A DNA stretch of 35,732 nucleotides from assembly GCF_000155775.1 (NCBI RefSeq), contig NZ_DS989810.1:598968-634699 (forward strand), read 5' to 3'. Positions within the stretch are counted from its first letter, which is position 1, and each line of letters opens with the position of its first letter. The translations under genes were made by a program, and so were the position numbers. This DNA comes from Glaciecola sp. HTCC2999 (GTDB lineage: Bacteria; Pseudomonadota; Gammaproteobacteria; Enterobacterales; Alteromonadaceae). The notes under the pieces were generated by a model. The model was not told the DNA's origin. It saw only the letters and a program-made list of their open reading frames with translations, and did no database searches. This document shows positions 1 to 9,211 of the stretch, piece after piece.

Positions 1-3
1 TAG

Positions 4-366
4 ACACTCAGTTTTATTTTAGTCATTGCAGTAGTAGTTCAATTTACAGAAATGGTCGTACAAAAAACCAGTCCTACACTTTACCGTTTACTGGGTATCT
101 TTTTACCACTTATCACGACAAACTGTGCGGTGTTAGGTGTCGCATTGTTAAACATCAAAGAACAACACACGCTTATGGAGTCTATTGTTTATGGCTTTGG
201 AGCTGCATTAGGGTTTTCATTGGTCTTAATCCTATTCTCTGCTATGCGCGAACGTTTAGCTGCGGCAGACGTCCCTACCCCATTTAAAGGTGCATCCATT
301 GCGATGATCACTGCCGGCCTGATGTCTTTAGCATTCATGGGATTTAGTGGTTTGGTGAAACTCTAA
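4..366 (+). CDS. rnfA: Electron transport complex subunit RnfA (partial, 5' end off the window)
   Basis: RnfA (RsxA) is an integral membrane subunit of the Rnf complex, which couples electron flow between ferredoxin and NAD to ion movement across the inner membrane. The readable 120 residues match the C-terminal two thirds of the usual ~193-residue protein: a hydrophobic segment, then [20 protein letters not shown], which carries the conserved membrane cysteine, and the typical ending [11 protein letters not shown]. About 73 N-terminal residues lie outside the window. The codon at positions 1-3 is TAG in this frame, where E. coli RnfA has Arg. Being at the very edge, this is more likely an assembly-end artefact than a real stop. 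The first internal ATG is at 52, but homology continues upstream of it. The gene overlaps rnfB by one base. Confidence 0.93.
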   Translation, partial: TLSFILVIAVVVQFTEMVVQKTSPTLYRLLGIFLPLITTNCAVLGVALLNIKEQHTLMESIVYGFGAALGFSLVLILFSAMRERLAAADVPTPFKGASIAMITAGLMSLAFMGFSGLVKL

Positions 367-947
367 TGACGTTATTTACTGCATTAATCATTTTAGGTGT
401 ACTCGCATTAATCTTTGGTGCAATACTTGGTTATTCAGCTATTAAATTTAAAGTTGAAGCTGATCCATTGGTGGAACAAATCGACGCGATTTTGCCCCAA
501 ACACAATGCGGCCAATGTGGCTATCCAGGTTGTAAACCTTATGCAGAAGCCATTGCTAATGGAGATGAAATTAATAAATGCCCGCCGGGCGGTGAAGCAA
601 CCATCAAGCAACTTGCTGATTTAATGGGCGTTGAACCCAAACCATTAGATGGCGATCACGGTGTCGAAGAAGTTAAAAAAGTCGCATATATTCGAGAAGC
701 TGAATGTATCGGCTGCACAAAGTGTATTCAAGCATGCCCCGTTGATGCCATCATTGGTGCTTCAAAACAAATGCATACTGTCATTGTCGATGAATGTACC
801 GGCTGTGATCTATGCGTTGCCCCCTGCCCGGTTGATTGTATTGATATGTTGCCGGTTAAAGAAACACCACAAACATGGCAATGGGATCTTGCGCGTAGTG
901 CAGATGGTCAGCTCGGTGATATTCCAATCAAACAGGTGAACTCATGA
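366..947 (+). CDS. rnfB: Electron transport complex iron-sulfur subunit RnfB
   Basis: RnfB is a membrane-anchored ferredoxin-like subunit that passes electrons within the Rnf complex. The 193 residues match the family length. Residues 5-27 form the N-terminal membrane anchor. A 4Fe-4S domain follows with C48, C51, C56 and C72 (CGQCGYPGC then KCPPGG). Two ferredoxin-type 4Fe-4S clusters follow, C114/C117/C120/C124 and C144/C147/C150/C154, each ending in a Cys-Pro. All cluster ligands are present. The ATG at 366 shares its A with the rnfA TAA stop, so translation is probably coupled. The end overlaps the rnfC start in an ATGA. Confidence 0.97.
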   Translation: MTLFTALIILGVLALIFGAILGYSAIKFKVEADPLVEQIDAILPQTQCGQCGYPGCKPYAEAIANGDEINKCPPGGEATIKQLADLMGVEPKPLDGDHGVEEVKKVAYIREAECIGCTKCIQACPVDAIIGASKQMHTVIVDECTGCDLCVAPCPVDCIDMLPVKETPQTWQWDLARSADGQLGDIPIKQVNS

Positions 948-2533
948 TTGATGCGGATAATGTAGTCCAACAAATTAAGCAAGGTCAGTTATTCGATTTT
1001 CCAGGCGGGGTACACCCTCCGCAACAAAAATCACTTTCAAATACGACGCCTATAAATACTATAGATGAACCAGAACGTTTATATATTCCCATTAAGCAAC
1101 ATATTGGCACCCAAGGCAGTATCTGTGTATCCATCGGTCAAGACGTCGCTAAAGGTGAGCCGTTAACCACATCTGCCAACCCATTTGCAGTGCCAGTGCA
1201 TGCGTCAACTTCAGGTAAAGTCATAGATATTACACAACACCCTAGCGCACATCCTTCAGGCTTACCCGAAACTACGATTATTATTGAACCTGATGGTCTT
1301 GCTCAATGGCAATTAATGCCAGTAATGAGCGACTATTTATCAGCAGATAAAGTATCCATACTGGAACGTATTTGCCAAGCAGGGATATCAGGTCTTGGCG
1401 GCGCAGGTTTTCCTACACATATCAAAACCAATCCACAAAAATCGGTTGAATGTTTGATTATCAATGGCATTGAATGTGAACCTTACATAAGCAGTGATGA
1501 TCGCATCATGCGTGAGCATGCGTGGCAAATCAAACAAGGGATCGACATTCTGCGGCACGTGATCCAGCCCAAACAAGTCATCATCGCTGTTGAGGATAAC
1601 AAACCCGAAGCCATGGATGCGATTAAAACGGCATGTATCGAAGATGCTGGTATTACTATTGCAAGTGTCCCAACTAAATACCCTGCAGGTGGAGAACGAC
1701 AGTTAATCCAAGTACTCACCGGAGAGGAAGTCCCTCAAGAGGGGCTACCCATCGATGTCGGATGTTTAATGTATAACGTTGGCACCTGTTATGCTATTGC
1801 CGATGCAGTATTACATGGCAAAGCCTTAGTTCAACGTGTTGTCACGTTGACCGGTCAAGCTTTAGGTTCACCGCAAAACGTCTGGGCACTTTTAGGCACA
1901 CCTATCCATCATTTATTAGATATCGCCGGGTATGATCCAAAACGTCAGCGTAGCCAAAAAGTGATCATGGGTGGACCTATGATGGGCTTCACCGTCCATA
2001 ATGATGTCGTTCCTGTCGTCAAGATTACTAATTGTTTATTGGTGCCTGATAAGCGCGAGTTACCAAATATTGAGGATGAACGGCCTTGTATTCGTTGTGG
2101 TTTATGCGCTGATGCCTGTCCTGCAGGTTTGTTGCCACAACAATTGTTTTGGCACAGTAAAGCAAAAGAATATGACAAAGCTCAAGCATATCACTTAGAT
2201 GCCTGCATCGAATGCGGAGCATGTGCGTATGTCTGTCCCTCAGAAATCCCACTGGTACATTATTACCGCAAAGCGAAAACAGATATCAAATATCAAGCGG
2301 CTGAAAAAGAAAAATCAGAAAAGGCGCGTGAACGTTTTGAAACACGCCAAGCACGCTTACTAGCAGACAAACAAGCGCGAGAAGAAAAACATCGTTTAGC
2401 TGCAGAAGCGCGGAAAAAAGCAATGGAAAATAAAGGTGGCAGTGACGCCAAAGATAAAATCGCGGCAGCACTTGCTCGCGCCAAAGCTAAACGTGCTGCA
2501 GCAGCACAAGCAAATAAAGATGTGGAAGAATAA
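944..2533 (+). CDS. rnfC: Electron transport complex subunit RnfC
   Basis: RnfC is the peripheral subunit that carries the NADH-site domain related to the 51-kDa subunit of complex I. Residues ~148-160 hold the Gly-rich [13 protein letters not shown] motif, followed by the [12 protein letters not shown] segment. Two 4Fe-4S clusters are ligated by C382/C385/C388/C392 and C421/C424/C427/C431. After about residue 445 comes a long charged Ala/Lys/Glu/Arg helix, probably coiled coil. The protein has 529 residues; E. coli RnfC is about 740 because of a repetitive Ala/Lys-rich tail, so the tail is short here but the catalytic core is complete. Start and stop sit in tight operon context: ATGA overlap with rnfB and a 2-base gap to rnfD. 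Confidence 0.96.
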   Translation: MIDADNVVQQIKQGQLFDFPGGVHPPQQKSLSNTTPINTIDEPERLYIPIKQHIGTQGSICVSIGQDVAKGEPLTTSANPFAVPVHASTSGKVIDITQHPSAHPSGLPETTIIIEPDGLAQWQLMPVMSDYLSADKVSILERICQAGISGLGGAGFPTHIKTNPQKSVECLIINGIECEPYISSDDRIMREHAWQIKQGIDILRHVIQPKQVIIAVEDNKPEAMDAIKTACIEDAGITIASVPTKYPAGGERQLIQVLTGEEVPQEGLPIDVGCLMYNVGTCYAIADAVLHGKALVQRVVTLTGQALGSPQNVWALLGTPIHHLLDIAGYDPKRQRSQKVIMGGPMMGFTVHNDVVPVVKITNCLLVPDKRELPNIEDERPCIRCGLCADACPAGLLPQQLFWHSKAKEYDKAQAYHLDACIECGACAYVCPSEIPLVHYYRKAKTDIKYQAAEKEKSEKARERFETRQARLLADKQAREEKHRLAAEARKKAMENKGGSDAKDKIAAALARAKAKRAAAAQANKDVEE

Positions 2534-2535
2534 TC

Positions 2536-3594
2536 ATGCAATTTTCATTATCAAGTTCACCGCATAACCGTGTTCGTCGTGATACAAGTCAAGTCATGCG
2601 CATGGTTTGCTATGCCTGTATTCCTGGCATATTAGCCCAAACCTGGTTTTTTGGTTGGGGGACTATCATTCAAATTTCACTCGCTATTATCACTGCGGTG
2701 GTGACCGAATCAACGATTTTAGAGTTGCGTAAAAAAGATGTATCTCGAGGAATAGGTGACTACTCAGCTATACTGACAGCCATATTATTAGGGATTTGTT
2801 TACCGCCTTTAGCCCCATGGTGGTTAGTTGTGATTGGTACGTTCTTTTCTATTGCTATCGTTAAACAACTTTATGGTGGATTAGGGTTTAACATGTTTAA
2901 CCCTGCGATGGTAGGATATGTGGTATTACTCATCTCCTTTCCTATTTCGATGTCTGCCTGGTTGCCAGTGCAGTCCATGGCACAAACACCATATGACTTT
3001 TTGGATGCACTCAATGTCATTGCCACCGGCTATTCACAAACCGGTTATAGTCTTGCTCAGCTGCAATTAGGTGTTGATAGTGTTACCCAAGCAACTCCTT
3101 TAGATGCGGTCCGCACTGGACTATTAGGCGGCATGACTTACTCAGAAACCTTATCAGCCCCCATTTTTATTTCTGACTGGGGCTGGTCATATGGCTGGAG
3201 CGCCGTCAGTATCGCCTATCTAATTGGTGGTGTATTCTTATTACAACAACGTATTATCAACTGGCACATGCCTATCAGTATGCTCTTTGGTGTCATCGTC
3301 ACTGCCGGCTTACTTAACATGCTCGCGCCTGATCAAACCGGCTCAATACCTTTTCACTTATTTTCAGGTGCGGTGATATTTGGTGCATTTTTTATTGTTA
3401 CCGACCCCGTTTCTGGTTCAACCACAGATAAGGGTCGCTTAATTTTTGGTGCGTTAATTGGATTTTTGACGGTTATTATTCGCACCTACGGTGGTTATCC
3501 CGATGCGATTGCATTTGCTGTCATCATTATGAATATTGCCGTGCCGTTAATTGATTATTATACTCAACCTCGTGCCTATGGACATCAACCATGA
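2536..3594 (+). CDS. rnfD: Electron transport complex subunit RnfD
   Basis: RnfD is a polytopic membrane subunit with a covalently bound FMN, related to NqrB. The 352-residue sequence shows repeated hydrophobic helices (for example 78-110, 124-140, 218-235, 268-290, 300-340) and the conserved [15 protein letters not shown] segment near 114-128. The flavin attachment motif [10 protein letters not shown] places Thr at residue 187, the same number as the FMN threonine known in Vibrio cholerae RnfD. The ATG at 2536 follows the rnfC stop by two bases, with GGAAG inside the rnfC end as ribosome-binding site. It overlaps rnfG by four bases. Confidence 0.96.
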   Translation: MQFSLSSSPHNRVRRDTSQVMRMVCYACIPGILAQTWFFGWGTIIQISLAIITAVVTESTILELRKKDVSRGIGDYSAILTAILLGICLPPLAPWWLVVIGTFFSIAIVKQLYGGLGFNMFNPAMVGYVVLLISFPISMSAWLPVQSMAQTPYDFLDALNVIATGYSQTGYSLAQLQLGVDSVTQATPLDAVRTGLLGGMTYSETLSAPIFISDWGWSYGWSAVSIAYLIGGVFLLQQRIINWHMPISMLFGVIVTAGLLNMLAPDQTGSIPFHLFSGAVIFGAFFIVTDPVSGSTTDKGRLIFGALIGFLTVIIRTYGGYPDAIAFAVIIMNIAVPLIDYYTQPRAYGHQP

Positions 3595-4301
3595 GTGAAA
3601 CATCTAACCATAATAGCGAGCCCGATATACCTGACTCGTTAACCAATACTCGTCGCAACGCGCTTATCCTAGGGGCGTTTGCCTTAGTGACGACATTACT
3701 GATCGCACTGACTTTTTTGGGCACCCAAGATACTATCGCAGCACAACAACAACGTATGTTATTACGTGTGATCAACGATGTTGTGCCAGCACAATATTTT
3801 ACCAATGATATTCAACACGACTGCGCAGCACTAGACCCAGATCCGCAATTAGGAAATACAGCAGACTTAAAAGCTTATCGTGGTTTTATCGTTGATACAA
3901 ATAGTGCACCACAACTCAATGCGGTCGCTATCGAAACGGTTGCACCGGATGGATATAGTGGTGATATTCGTATGATTGTAGGGATAGCGGGTAATGATCT
4001 TCGCACAGTCACCGGTGTTCGTGTTTTATCTCATAAAGAGACGCCAGGACTAGGTGATAAAATAGATTTACGCATCGATGATTGGATCTTGAGCTTTGAT
4101 GGGCAAGTGTTTAATCGTGACCAAATTACCAATTGGGCAGTTAAAAAAGACGGTGGCCAATTCGACGCATTCACCGGGGCAACGATTACGCCTAGAGCAG
4201 TCATTAATGCGGTCACACAAGCATTATTGTATGTACAAACCCATCAACAAGAAATTATCAAAGCCACCAATCAATGTGCTTTAGGAGCAAGTGATGAGTG
4301 A
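3591..4301 (+). CDS. rnfG: Electron transport complex subunit RnfG
   Basis: RnfG carries a periplasmic FMN-binding domain with flavin linked to threonine, and relates to NqrC. Residues ~24-44 form the single membrane anchor. The FMN_bind domain follows, with [12 protein letters not shown] at 147-158 and the [S/T]GAT attachment motif TGAT at 195-198; T198 is the expected flavin-bound residue. The 236-residue length is somewhat above the E. coli protein because of a polar N-terminus before the anchor. It overlaps rnfD in an ATGA and rnfE by eight bases, so translational coupling is likely. Confidence 0.95.
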   Translation: MSETSNHNSEPDIPDSLTNTRRNALILGAFALVTTLLIALTFLGTQDTIAAQQQRMLLRVINDVVPAQYFTNDIQHDCAALDPDPQLGNTADLKAYRGFIVDTNSAPQLNAVAIETVAPDGYSGDIRMIVGIAGNDLRTVTGVRVLSHKETPGLGDKIDLRIDDWILSFDGQVFNRDQITNWAVKKDGGQFDAFTGATITPRAVINAVTQALLYVQTHQQEIIKATNQCALGASDE

Positions 4302-4992
4302 GTTTAAAGAATTAACGTGGCAAGGATTGTGGAACAATAACCCTGCCCTTGTCCAGCTACTGGGTTTATGTCCGTTACTTGCAGTAACAACTACCGCAAT
4401 CAACGGTTTAGGCCTAGGCATTGCGACTTTATTAGTACTGGTTGGCTCCAATATTACCGTGTCCTTGGTACGTAATTTCGTGCCCAATGAAATCCGTATT
4501 CCGATTTTTGTTATGGTCATCGCAGCGTTTGTGACCATCGTCCAATTATTAATGAACGCGTTTACCTATGAATTATATTTGGCGTTAGGCATTTTTATCC
4601 CCTTGATTGTGACAAATTGCGCCATCATAGGTCGAGCTGAAGCTTATGCCTCAAAAAACCCAGTCAAAGAATCTGCTTATGATGGATTTATCATGGGCGC
4701 TGGATTTGCCCTAGTGTTGGTATTTTTAGGAGGAATGCGAGAATTAATCGGAAATGGTACCTTATTTACCGGTGCTGAATTACTACTTGGTGCTTGGGCC
4801 AGTGGGTTAAAGTTACAACTCTTTCAACCTGAGCAACCATTCTTATTAGCGATTCTCCCACCGGGCGCATTTTTAGGTATGGGTTTGATTATTGCTCTGA
4901 AAAATATCATGGATACGCGAATGGCCCGCTGGTTTGCTCCGAAAAAAGAGAAAGTTGTGGAACGTGCACGCGTCACTACCGAAGCTAATTAA
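4294..4992 (+). CDS. rnfE: Electron transport complex subunit RnfE
   Basis: RnfE (RsxE) is an integral membrane subunit paralogous to RnfA. Conserved blocks are [42 protein letters not shown] (with the conserved membrane Cys) and [16 protein letters not shown] at 4291 is in frame, but the ATG at 4294 is chosen because AGGAG at 4283-4287 sits six bases before it and MSEFKE aligns with the E. coli start MSEIKD. The resulting 232 residues are a normal length. It is the last rnf gene, and nth follows 24 bases later as in many gammaproteobacteria. Confidence 0.95.
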   Translation: MSEFKELTWQGLWNNNPALVQLLGLCPLLAVTTTAINGLGLGIATLLVLVGSNITVSLVRNFVPNEIRIPIFVMVIAAFVTIVQLLMNAFTYELYLALGIFIPLIVTNCAIIGRAEAYASKNPVKESAYDGFIMGAGFALVLVFLGGMRELIGNGTLFTGAELLLGAWASGLKLQLFQPEQPFLLAILPPGAFLGMGLIIALKNIMDTRMARWFAPKKEKVVERARVTTEAN

Positions 4993-5016
4993 TTATAATA
5001 AAAAGTTGCTAAAAAG

Positions 5017-5649
5017 ATGAACAAAGAAAAACGTCGTGAAATCTTAACCCGCTTGTGTGCAAATAATCCAAAGCCTGAAACCGAGCTAAATTATTCTTCT
5101 CCTTTTGAATTGCTCATTGCGGTCATTCTCTCAGCACAAGCAACTGATGTTGGCGTCAACAAAGCCACTGACAAACTTTTCCCCGTCGCTAATACACCCC
5201 AAGCTATTGCTGACCTAGGTGTAGATGGTCTCAAAGAATACATTAAGACAATTGGCCTATTTAATGCCAAAGCTGAAAATGTGATCAAAACGTGCCATAT
5301 GCTGGTCGAGCTACATGGCGGTGAAGTCCCTGAAAATCGTGAAGCACTCGAAGCTTTACCCGGTGTAGGTCGCAAAACCGCGAATGTGGTACTCAATACC
5401 GCGTTTGGCTGGCCAACAATTGCTGTCGATACGCATATCTACCGCGTGTCCAATCGCACTAAACTTGCGATGGGTAAAACCGTTGATCATGTTGAGCAAA
5501 AACTCTTAAAAGTGATCCCTGCTGAATTTAAAGTGGACGTGCATCATTGGTTAATCCTTCACGGGCGCTATACCTGTATCGCCCGTAAACCACGTTGTGG
5601 CTCATGCATAATAGAAGATTTATGTGAGTTTAAAGACAAGACCGAATAG
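5017..5649 (+). CDS. nth: Endonuclease III (DNA glycosylase/AP lyase)
   Basis: Nth removes oxidised pyrimidines from DNA and cleaves the resulting abasic site in base excision repair. The 210 residues match the E. coli protein almost position for position. The helix-hairpin-helix is LPGVGRKTANVV with the catalytic lysine K120. The catalytic aspartate is D138 in AVDTHIYRVSNR. The C-terminal 4Fe-4S cluster has C187, C194, C197 and C203. Everything needed for activity is present. It lies 24 bases after rnfE on the same strand and is probably co-transcribed with the rnf genes. Confidence 0.97.
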   Translation: MNKEKRREILTRLCANNPKPETELNYSSPFELLIAVILSAQATDVGVNKATDKLFPVANTPQAIADLGVDGLKEYIKTIGLFNAKAENVIKTCHMLVELHGGEVPENREALEALPGVGRKTANVVLNTAFGWPTIAVDTHIYRVSNRTKLAMGKTVDHVEQKLLKVIPAEFKVDVHHWLILHGRYTCIARKPRCGSCIIEDLCEFKDKTE

Positions 5650-5669
5650 CGTTTCATTATTTAATAACG
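5650..5669. terminator. Weak hairpin between convergent nth and the membrane gene
   Basis: CGTT-ATTA pairs with TAAT-AACG around a two-base loop, with a two-base bulge on the left arm. TTTATTT follows on the + strand. It lies exactly between the convergent ends at 5649 and 5671. The stem is AT-rich, so termination would be weak. Confidence 0.3.
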
Positions 5670-5670
5670 T

Positions 5671-6330
5671 TTATTTATCAGTCGTCTCAATACTATTAAT
5701 AAATTGTGCCATCTTGACTAAGCGCTCACCAACAATAAATCGAATAGTATGTTTAACCCATGGTGTTGATATATTGCGGTAATGCAATTTAACTGATAAA
5801 GCTGAGGTTATGGTTAGCAGTATTACTGATGATAGAGTATAAAACCACACCATGGACTGTTCTAATTGTTGAACCAAATCAACGCCTAACAATATATCAA
5901 ATCCAATAACGACATAAGCCATATAAAAAGGCACTGACATAAATAATAACTTTGTGACCTGTAATTTATGTGAACAGATCCTATAGATATCTCTCTGTAA
6001 TTCACCCACAGGCTTTGAAAAATCTATTTTTGCAATTAAAACGATTTGCCCAATATTTCCCGCCAGCCCAATCAAGGCAAACAGACTAAGAATACATGCC
6101 GATACAGTAGGTGCAGAAAGACTAAAATCCTTCATAATGTACTGACACAGGACAACAATGATGAAGAAAAACGCGATACTTTCAATCATACGTGCCCACT
6201 TCATATGACTAATCTCTTTCACTCGAGCGTTCACTTTCATTTCAGTCAATAATGTGTCGTTGATTGTTATTGTCGCCGACGTTTCACTATGGTGTTGTTG
6301 CCAAGTGTCTCTAAAATCATCTAAATTCAT
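5671..6330 (-). CDS. Multi-pass membrane protein, probable anti-sigma partner
   Basis: I do not recognise a named family. The 219-residue product has a polar N-terminal ~45 residues starting MNLDDFRDTWQQ, then four hydrophobic segments at about 49-66, 74-98, 127-149 and 159-182, and a short basic C-terminus. The start at 6330 is preferred over an in-frame ATG at 6348, because AGAGAG lies about 8 bases before it and the upstream sigma-factor gene stops one base away (TGA at 6332-6334). A cytosolic N-terminal stretch plus membrane helices directly downstream of an ECF sigma gene is the usual arrangement of an anti-sigma factor. That role is inference; no zinc-binding HxxxCxxC motif is visible. 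Confidence 0.75.
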   Translation of the reverse strand: MNLDDFRDTWQQHHSETSATITINDTLLTEMKVNARVKEISHMKWARMIESIAFFFIIVVLCQYIMKDFSLSAPTVSACILSLFALIGLAGNIGQIVLIAKIDFSKPVGELQRDIYRICSHKLQVTKLLFMSVPFYMAYVVIGFDILLGVDLVQQLEQSMVWFYTLSSVILLTITSALSVKLHYRNISTPWVKHTIRFIVGERLVKMAQFINSIETTDK

Positions 6331-6331
6331 A

Positions 6332-6838
6332 TCAAGCTCTCTGTGCATTAAATTGATGTCTTAATGTTTGTTTAATTCGTCCAATGCGTGTTGCTACATT
6401 GGTTTTAGTAATACCTAAATTTGTCGCTATGACATCATGGGGTTCATTTTCTAAATAGAGCAACATAATGGCTTTGTTTAACTGATCAAGTTGTCCAATA
6501 AATTGATACAATTGACCTATATCTTCACTCATTTCTCTGTCTTGAGATAAGTCTGCAATGTGCACCATAGATATATCTTTTGCAGTCGCTCGATCTTGTC
6601 GCTGATTGTCTTTACGGTAATAAGAAATAGCCACGTTGAGTGAGATCCTGTACATCCAAGTAGAGAATTTATATTCATTATTATAGTTATCAAAAGCAAG
6701 CCACATCGTTGTGAGTATTTCTTGAGCAAGGTCTTGTCTATCATCTTGATTATGACAATATGCGTTCACAATTTTATAAATAATGCCTTTGTTCTGCTGC
6801 ATCATTTGAGTAAAGAGTTTCTTTTTTGTTGTGGCCAT
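6332..6838 (-). CDS. ECF-type RNA polymerase sigma factor
   Basis: A 168-residue sigma-70 family protein with only regions 2 and 4, the ECF architecture. Region 2 spans ~15-75 and includes DDRQDLAQEILTTMWLAF and YKFSTWMYRISLNVAISYYR, the core-binding and -10 recognition helices. Region 4 covers ~108-165, with LYLENEPHDVIATNLGITKT and then NVATRIGRIKQTLRHQF as the -35 helix-turn-helix. It directs RNA polymerase to a small set of promoters, and ECF operons are often autoregulated. It is followed one base later by the membrane protein, its likely regulator. The signal it senses cannot be read from this sequence. The start is supported only by a weak upstream GAGTGATAG. Confidence 0.88.
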   Translation of the reverse strand: MATTKKKLFTQMMQQNKGIIYKIVNAYCHNQDDRQDLAQEILTTMWLAFDNYNNEYKFSTWMYRISLNVAISYYRKDNQRQDRATAKDISMVHIADLSQDREMSEDIGQLYQFIGQLDQLNKAIMLLYLENEPHDVIATNLGITKTNVATRIGRIKQTLRHQFNAQRA

Positions 6839-7090
6839 TAGCTATCACTCAATATTTCACCATCAGTGTGGTTATTTTCGTTTTCACTAGCAGTATTCTA
6901 GCGTTAAGTCTTAATTACATCATCTTTTACCTAATGATTCGCAGTACAACTGAAATAATCACAAATATTTATAAAAATTTTAAACAATACTCATTCACTG
7001 TCATCCCCGCCTTGTATATTCAATGCAAATACTGGTAGTTAATACAATTAATTGCGATAATATCAACATTATTATTGCCAAAAGGATTGA

Positions 7091-7729
7091 ATGTTGTCGA
7101 CACCTGAATTACGCGACCGCTTTCGTCATTATTTTCCTGTTATCATCGATGTAGAAACTGCTGGGTTTAACGCTCAGACGGATGCATTACTTGAAATAGC
7201 TGCTGTAACAGTCCGCATGGACGAAGCTGGCATGCTCCATCCTGATCAGGAAATCCACTACCATATTAACCCATTTGAAGGGGCTAACATTGAACCTGCA
7301 GCGATAGAGTTTAATGGCATAAAAGTAGACTGTGCTTTGCGTGGAGCAGTAGATGAAACAGAAGCTATGAAAGGGTTATCTAAAGCCATTAGTAAACTTC
7401 AAAAAGCGGCTAATTGCCAACGCTCAGTGATTGTTGCGCATAATGCCAGTTTTGATATGAGTTTTGTGAATGCCGCGTTAGCTAGAACTAATGTAAAACG
7501 CAGTCCATTCCATCCGTTTGTTTCGTTTGATACTACCTCGCTAGCAGCATTAACGTTAGGACAAACCGTCTTAGTCAAAGCCTGCGAAGCCGCCAACATC
7601 GCCTTTGACCAAAAGCAAGCTCATGGTGCATTGTATGATGCCCAGCGTACTGCCGAGTTGTTTTGTTTTATGATGAATCGCTATCAATCACTAGGTGGTT
7701 GGCCGTTAGAACCACTTGAGAGTGATTGA
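7091..7729 (+). CDS. rnt: Ribonuclease T
   Basis: RNase T is a DEDD-family 3'-5' exoribonuclease that trims the 3' ends of tRNA, 5S and 23S rRNA and turns over the tRNA CCA end. The 212 residues match the family. Exo I is D20-x-E22 in [11 protein letters not shown]. Exo II includes D122 in [14 protein letters not shown]. Exo III has H178 and D183 in [15 protein letters not shown]. All four catalytic acids and the general-base histidine are present. AAAGGA at 7081-7086 precedes the ATG. It is a single gene, converging on the permease gene at 7750. Confidence 0.96.
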   Translation: MLSTPELRDRFRHYFPVIIDVETAGFNAQTDALLEIAAVTVRMDEAGMLHPDQEIHYHINPFEGANIEPAAIEFNGIKVDCALRGAVDETEAMKGLSKAISKLQKAANCQRSVIVAHNASFDMSFVNAALARTNVKRSPFHPFVSFDTTSLAALTLGQTVLVKACEAANIAFDQKQAHGALYDAQRTAELFCFMMNRYQSLGGWPLEPLESD

Positions 7730-7749
7730 AGAGTGTTTTGAGTTAAGTC

Positions 7750-8643
7750 TCATATTGGTAAATTTACTACGCCCATAAACATCACCCACACTGCAAAAAA
7801 TACTTTAACCTGATAGGGGTTGAGCCACAAAACAAGGTATTTGGCGACACTACCGCCGATAATAGCCCCTACACCAGCAAAACATGCAATCGGTATGAGC
7901 ACCATAGGATTGACGAATATATAATAGAATATCCCACCCCATACCGACATAGCACTGAGCATTACCGCAACGGCAATACTCATAGTCACACTAAAACGAC
8001 GTAAGATCAGGTAAACGGCAACTAACTCACCCACCCCAACCGATAACCACGCTGTGACCATACCACCCAAAAATGCCACTATTGCTAAATTCAGTTTATC
8101 CTTAGAGCTAACTAACTGTACTTGTTCTTCAGCTTTTAAATGCTTTAATGAACCCAAAATGGCAAGTGCTAACACAATAGAAAATAGCCCAAAAATCCAA
8201 TGTAAGGTATTTTCTGCTTCACTAACCCAAGTGATAAGTGGGGTATATTGGACCGTCCAAATACCTATAATCGAGAAAGGTACTGTCACCATTAATAGTT
8301 GGGGTAACACTGACCAAATTGAAGTGGATGTATCTTGTGCTTGTATCGCTTTGAGGTATTGATCACGCCAAGCAATCGAGCCGGCGACCATACCAAAACA
8401 TTGAATAGCAAAGCTTGTGGCGACGATTTGATCAGATGAAAGTTGCAGCTGATTAAAAATCGGCACAAAAATAACGCCTCCACCGGCACCCGTAGAGTTA
8501 GCAAAGATCGCTCCTGCTAGACCTAACAATACAAATGCCCCATATTCTTGAAGTATTAAGGCAGGAGAGTTTTGCCACAAAAGCAAACCAAGTAACGTTA
8601 TTAGAAGTATAAATAATATAACTAAGCGTTTTGAGACGCGCAT
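7750..8643 (-). CDS. TauE/SafE (sulfite exporter) family membrane permease
   Basis: A 297-residue polytopic protein. An N-terminal hydrophobic helix (6-24) is followed by the typical family repeat, GLAGAIFANSTGAGGGVIFVPIF at ~41-63, and a second copy around GGMVTAWLSVGVGELVAVYLILRR. About eight membrane segments are visible. Members export or import small sulfur or carbon acids such as sulfite or sulfoacetate. The substrate cannot be assigned here because no sulfur-metabolism gene is adjacent. It stands alone on the minus strand and converges with rnt. The start is the only Met-initiated option before the first helix. Confidence 0.85.
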   Translation of the reverse strand: MRVSKRLVILFILLITLLGLLLWQNSPALILQEYGAFVLLGLAGAIFANSTGAGGGVIFVPIFNQLQLSSDQIVATSFAIQCFGMVAGSIAWRDQYLKAIQAQDTSTSIWSVLPQLLMVTVPFSIIGIWTVQYTPLITWVSEAENTLHWIFGLFSIVLALAILGSLKHLKAEEQVQLVSSKDKLNLAIVAFLGGMVTAWLSVGVGELVAVYLILRRFSVTMSIAVAVMLSAMSVWGGIFYYIFVNPMVLIPIACFAGVGAIIGGSVAKYLVLWLNPYQVKVFFAVWVMFMGVVNLPI

Positions 8644-8712
8644 GAGTTGTTATTCTTTTTTTAGTGTATAACGGGTATTATCCCTAAGTTAGTTCAATTC
8701 ATAAATAAAAAT

Positions 8713-9210
8713 ATGGTTAAAATTAAACAAACACCGCCAGCCACCATTATCACTCTCTCGCCAAATCAATCTGCGAGTTGGAAAGAAACCAAAACCATAA
8801 TCATTATCATGGTGGTTTTAGTGATGGTAATTGCTGTTGGTTGGACGCTATCGGGTGCTTGGGTTATTTTACCATTTGCTGGATTAGAAGTCGGATTATT
8901 TGCGTATTTTATGTACCGAGTCTGCAAACAAGGGTTCGCACAACAGATCATCACCATTAGCGAAAACTTCGTTTTAATCGAATCGGGTATCCAACGCCGT
9001 GAAGTTGCTCGTACTTATAATCGTGACTTACTCAGCTTTGAAGTGACTGAAACCGAACGAGACTGGCACTTACCTGATATTATCGTGTGCTTAGAAAACT
9101 ACCGCCTTAGTATTGGTGAGTTCCTGAACCAAGAGGATAGAATGTTACTCAAAGATGCATTGAAAAATGCTGGACTCCCACTTTCTCGCACCCAGTGGTG
9201 GAAGGAGTAA
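8713..9210 (+). CDS. DUF2244 family membrane protein
   Basis: The 165-residue protein has two close membrane segments (~28-48 and 50-70, TIIIIMVVLVMVIAVGW then AWVILPFAGLEVGLFAYFMY) and a cytoplasmic C-terminal domain with SENFVLIESGIQRREVARTYNRD. This layout and the motifs match the DUF2244 family, which often lies near respiratory genes but has no assigned function. The terminal sequence LPLSRTQWWKE is typical of the family end. It is encoded divergently from the permease at 8643 and its stop is one base from the convergent DUF2855 stop. Confidence 0.8.
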   Translation: MVKIKQTPPATIITLSPNQSASWKETKTIIIIMVVLVMVIAVGWTLSGAWVILPFAGLEVGLFAYFMYRVCKQGFAQQIITISENFVLIESGIQRREVARTYNRDLLSFEVTETERDWHLPDIIVCLENYRLSIGEFLNQEDRMLLKDALKNAGLPLSRTQWWKE

Positions 9211-9211
9211 T

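Noticed and set aside
6826..7038. 70-codon open frame on the + strand upstream of rnt
   Set aside because: It begins with TTG inside the sigma gene's start, has no ribosome-binding site, and its AT-rich hydrophobic composition looks like chance translation of the intergenic region.
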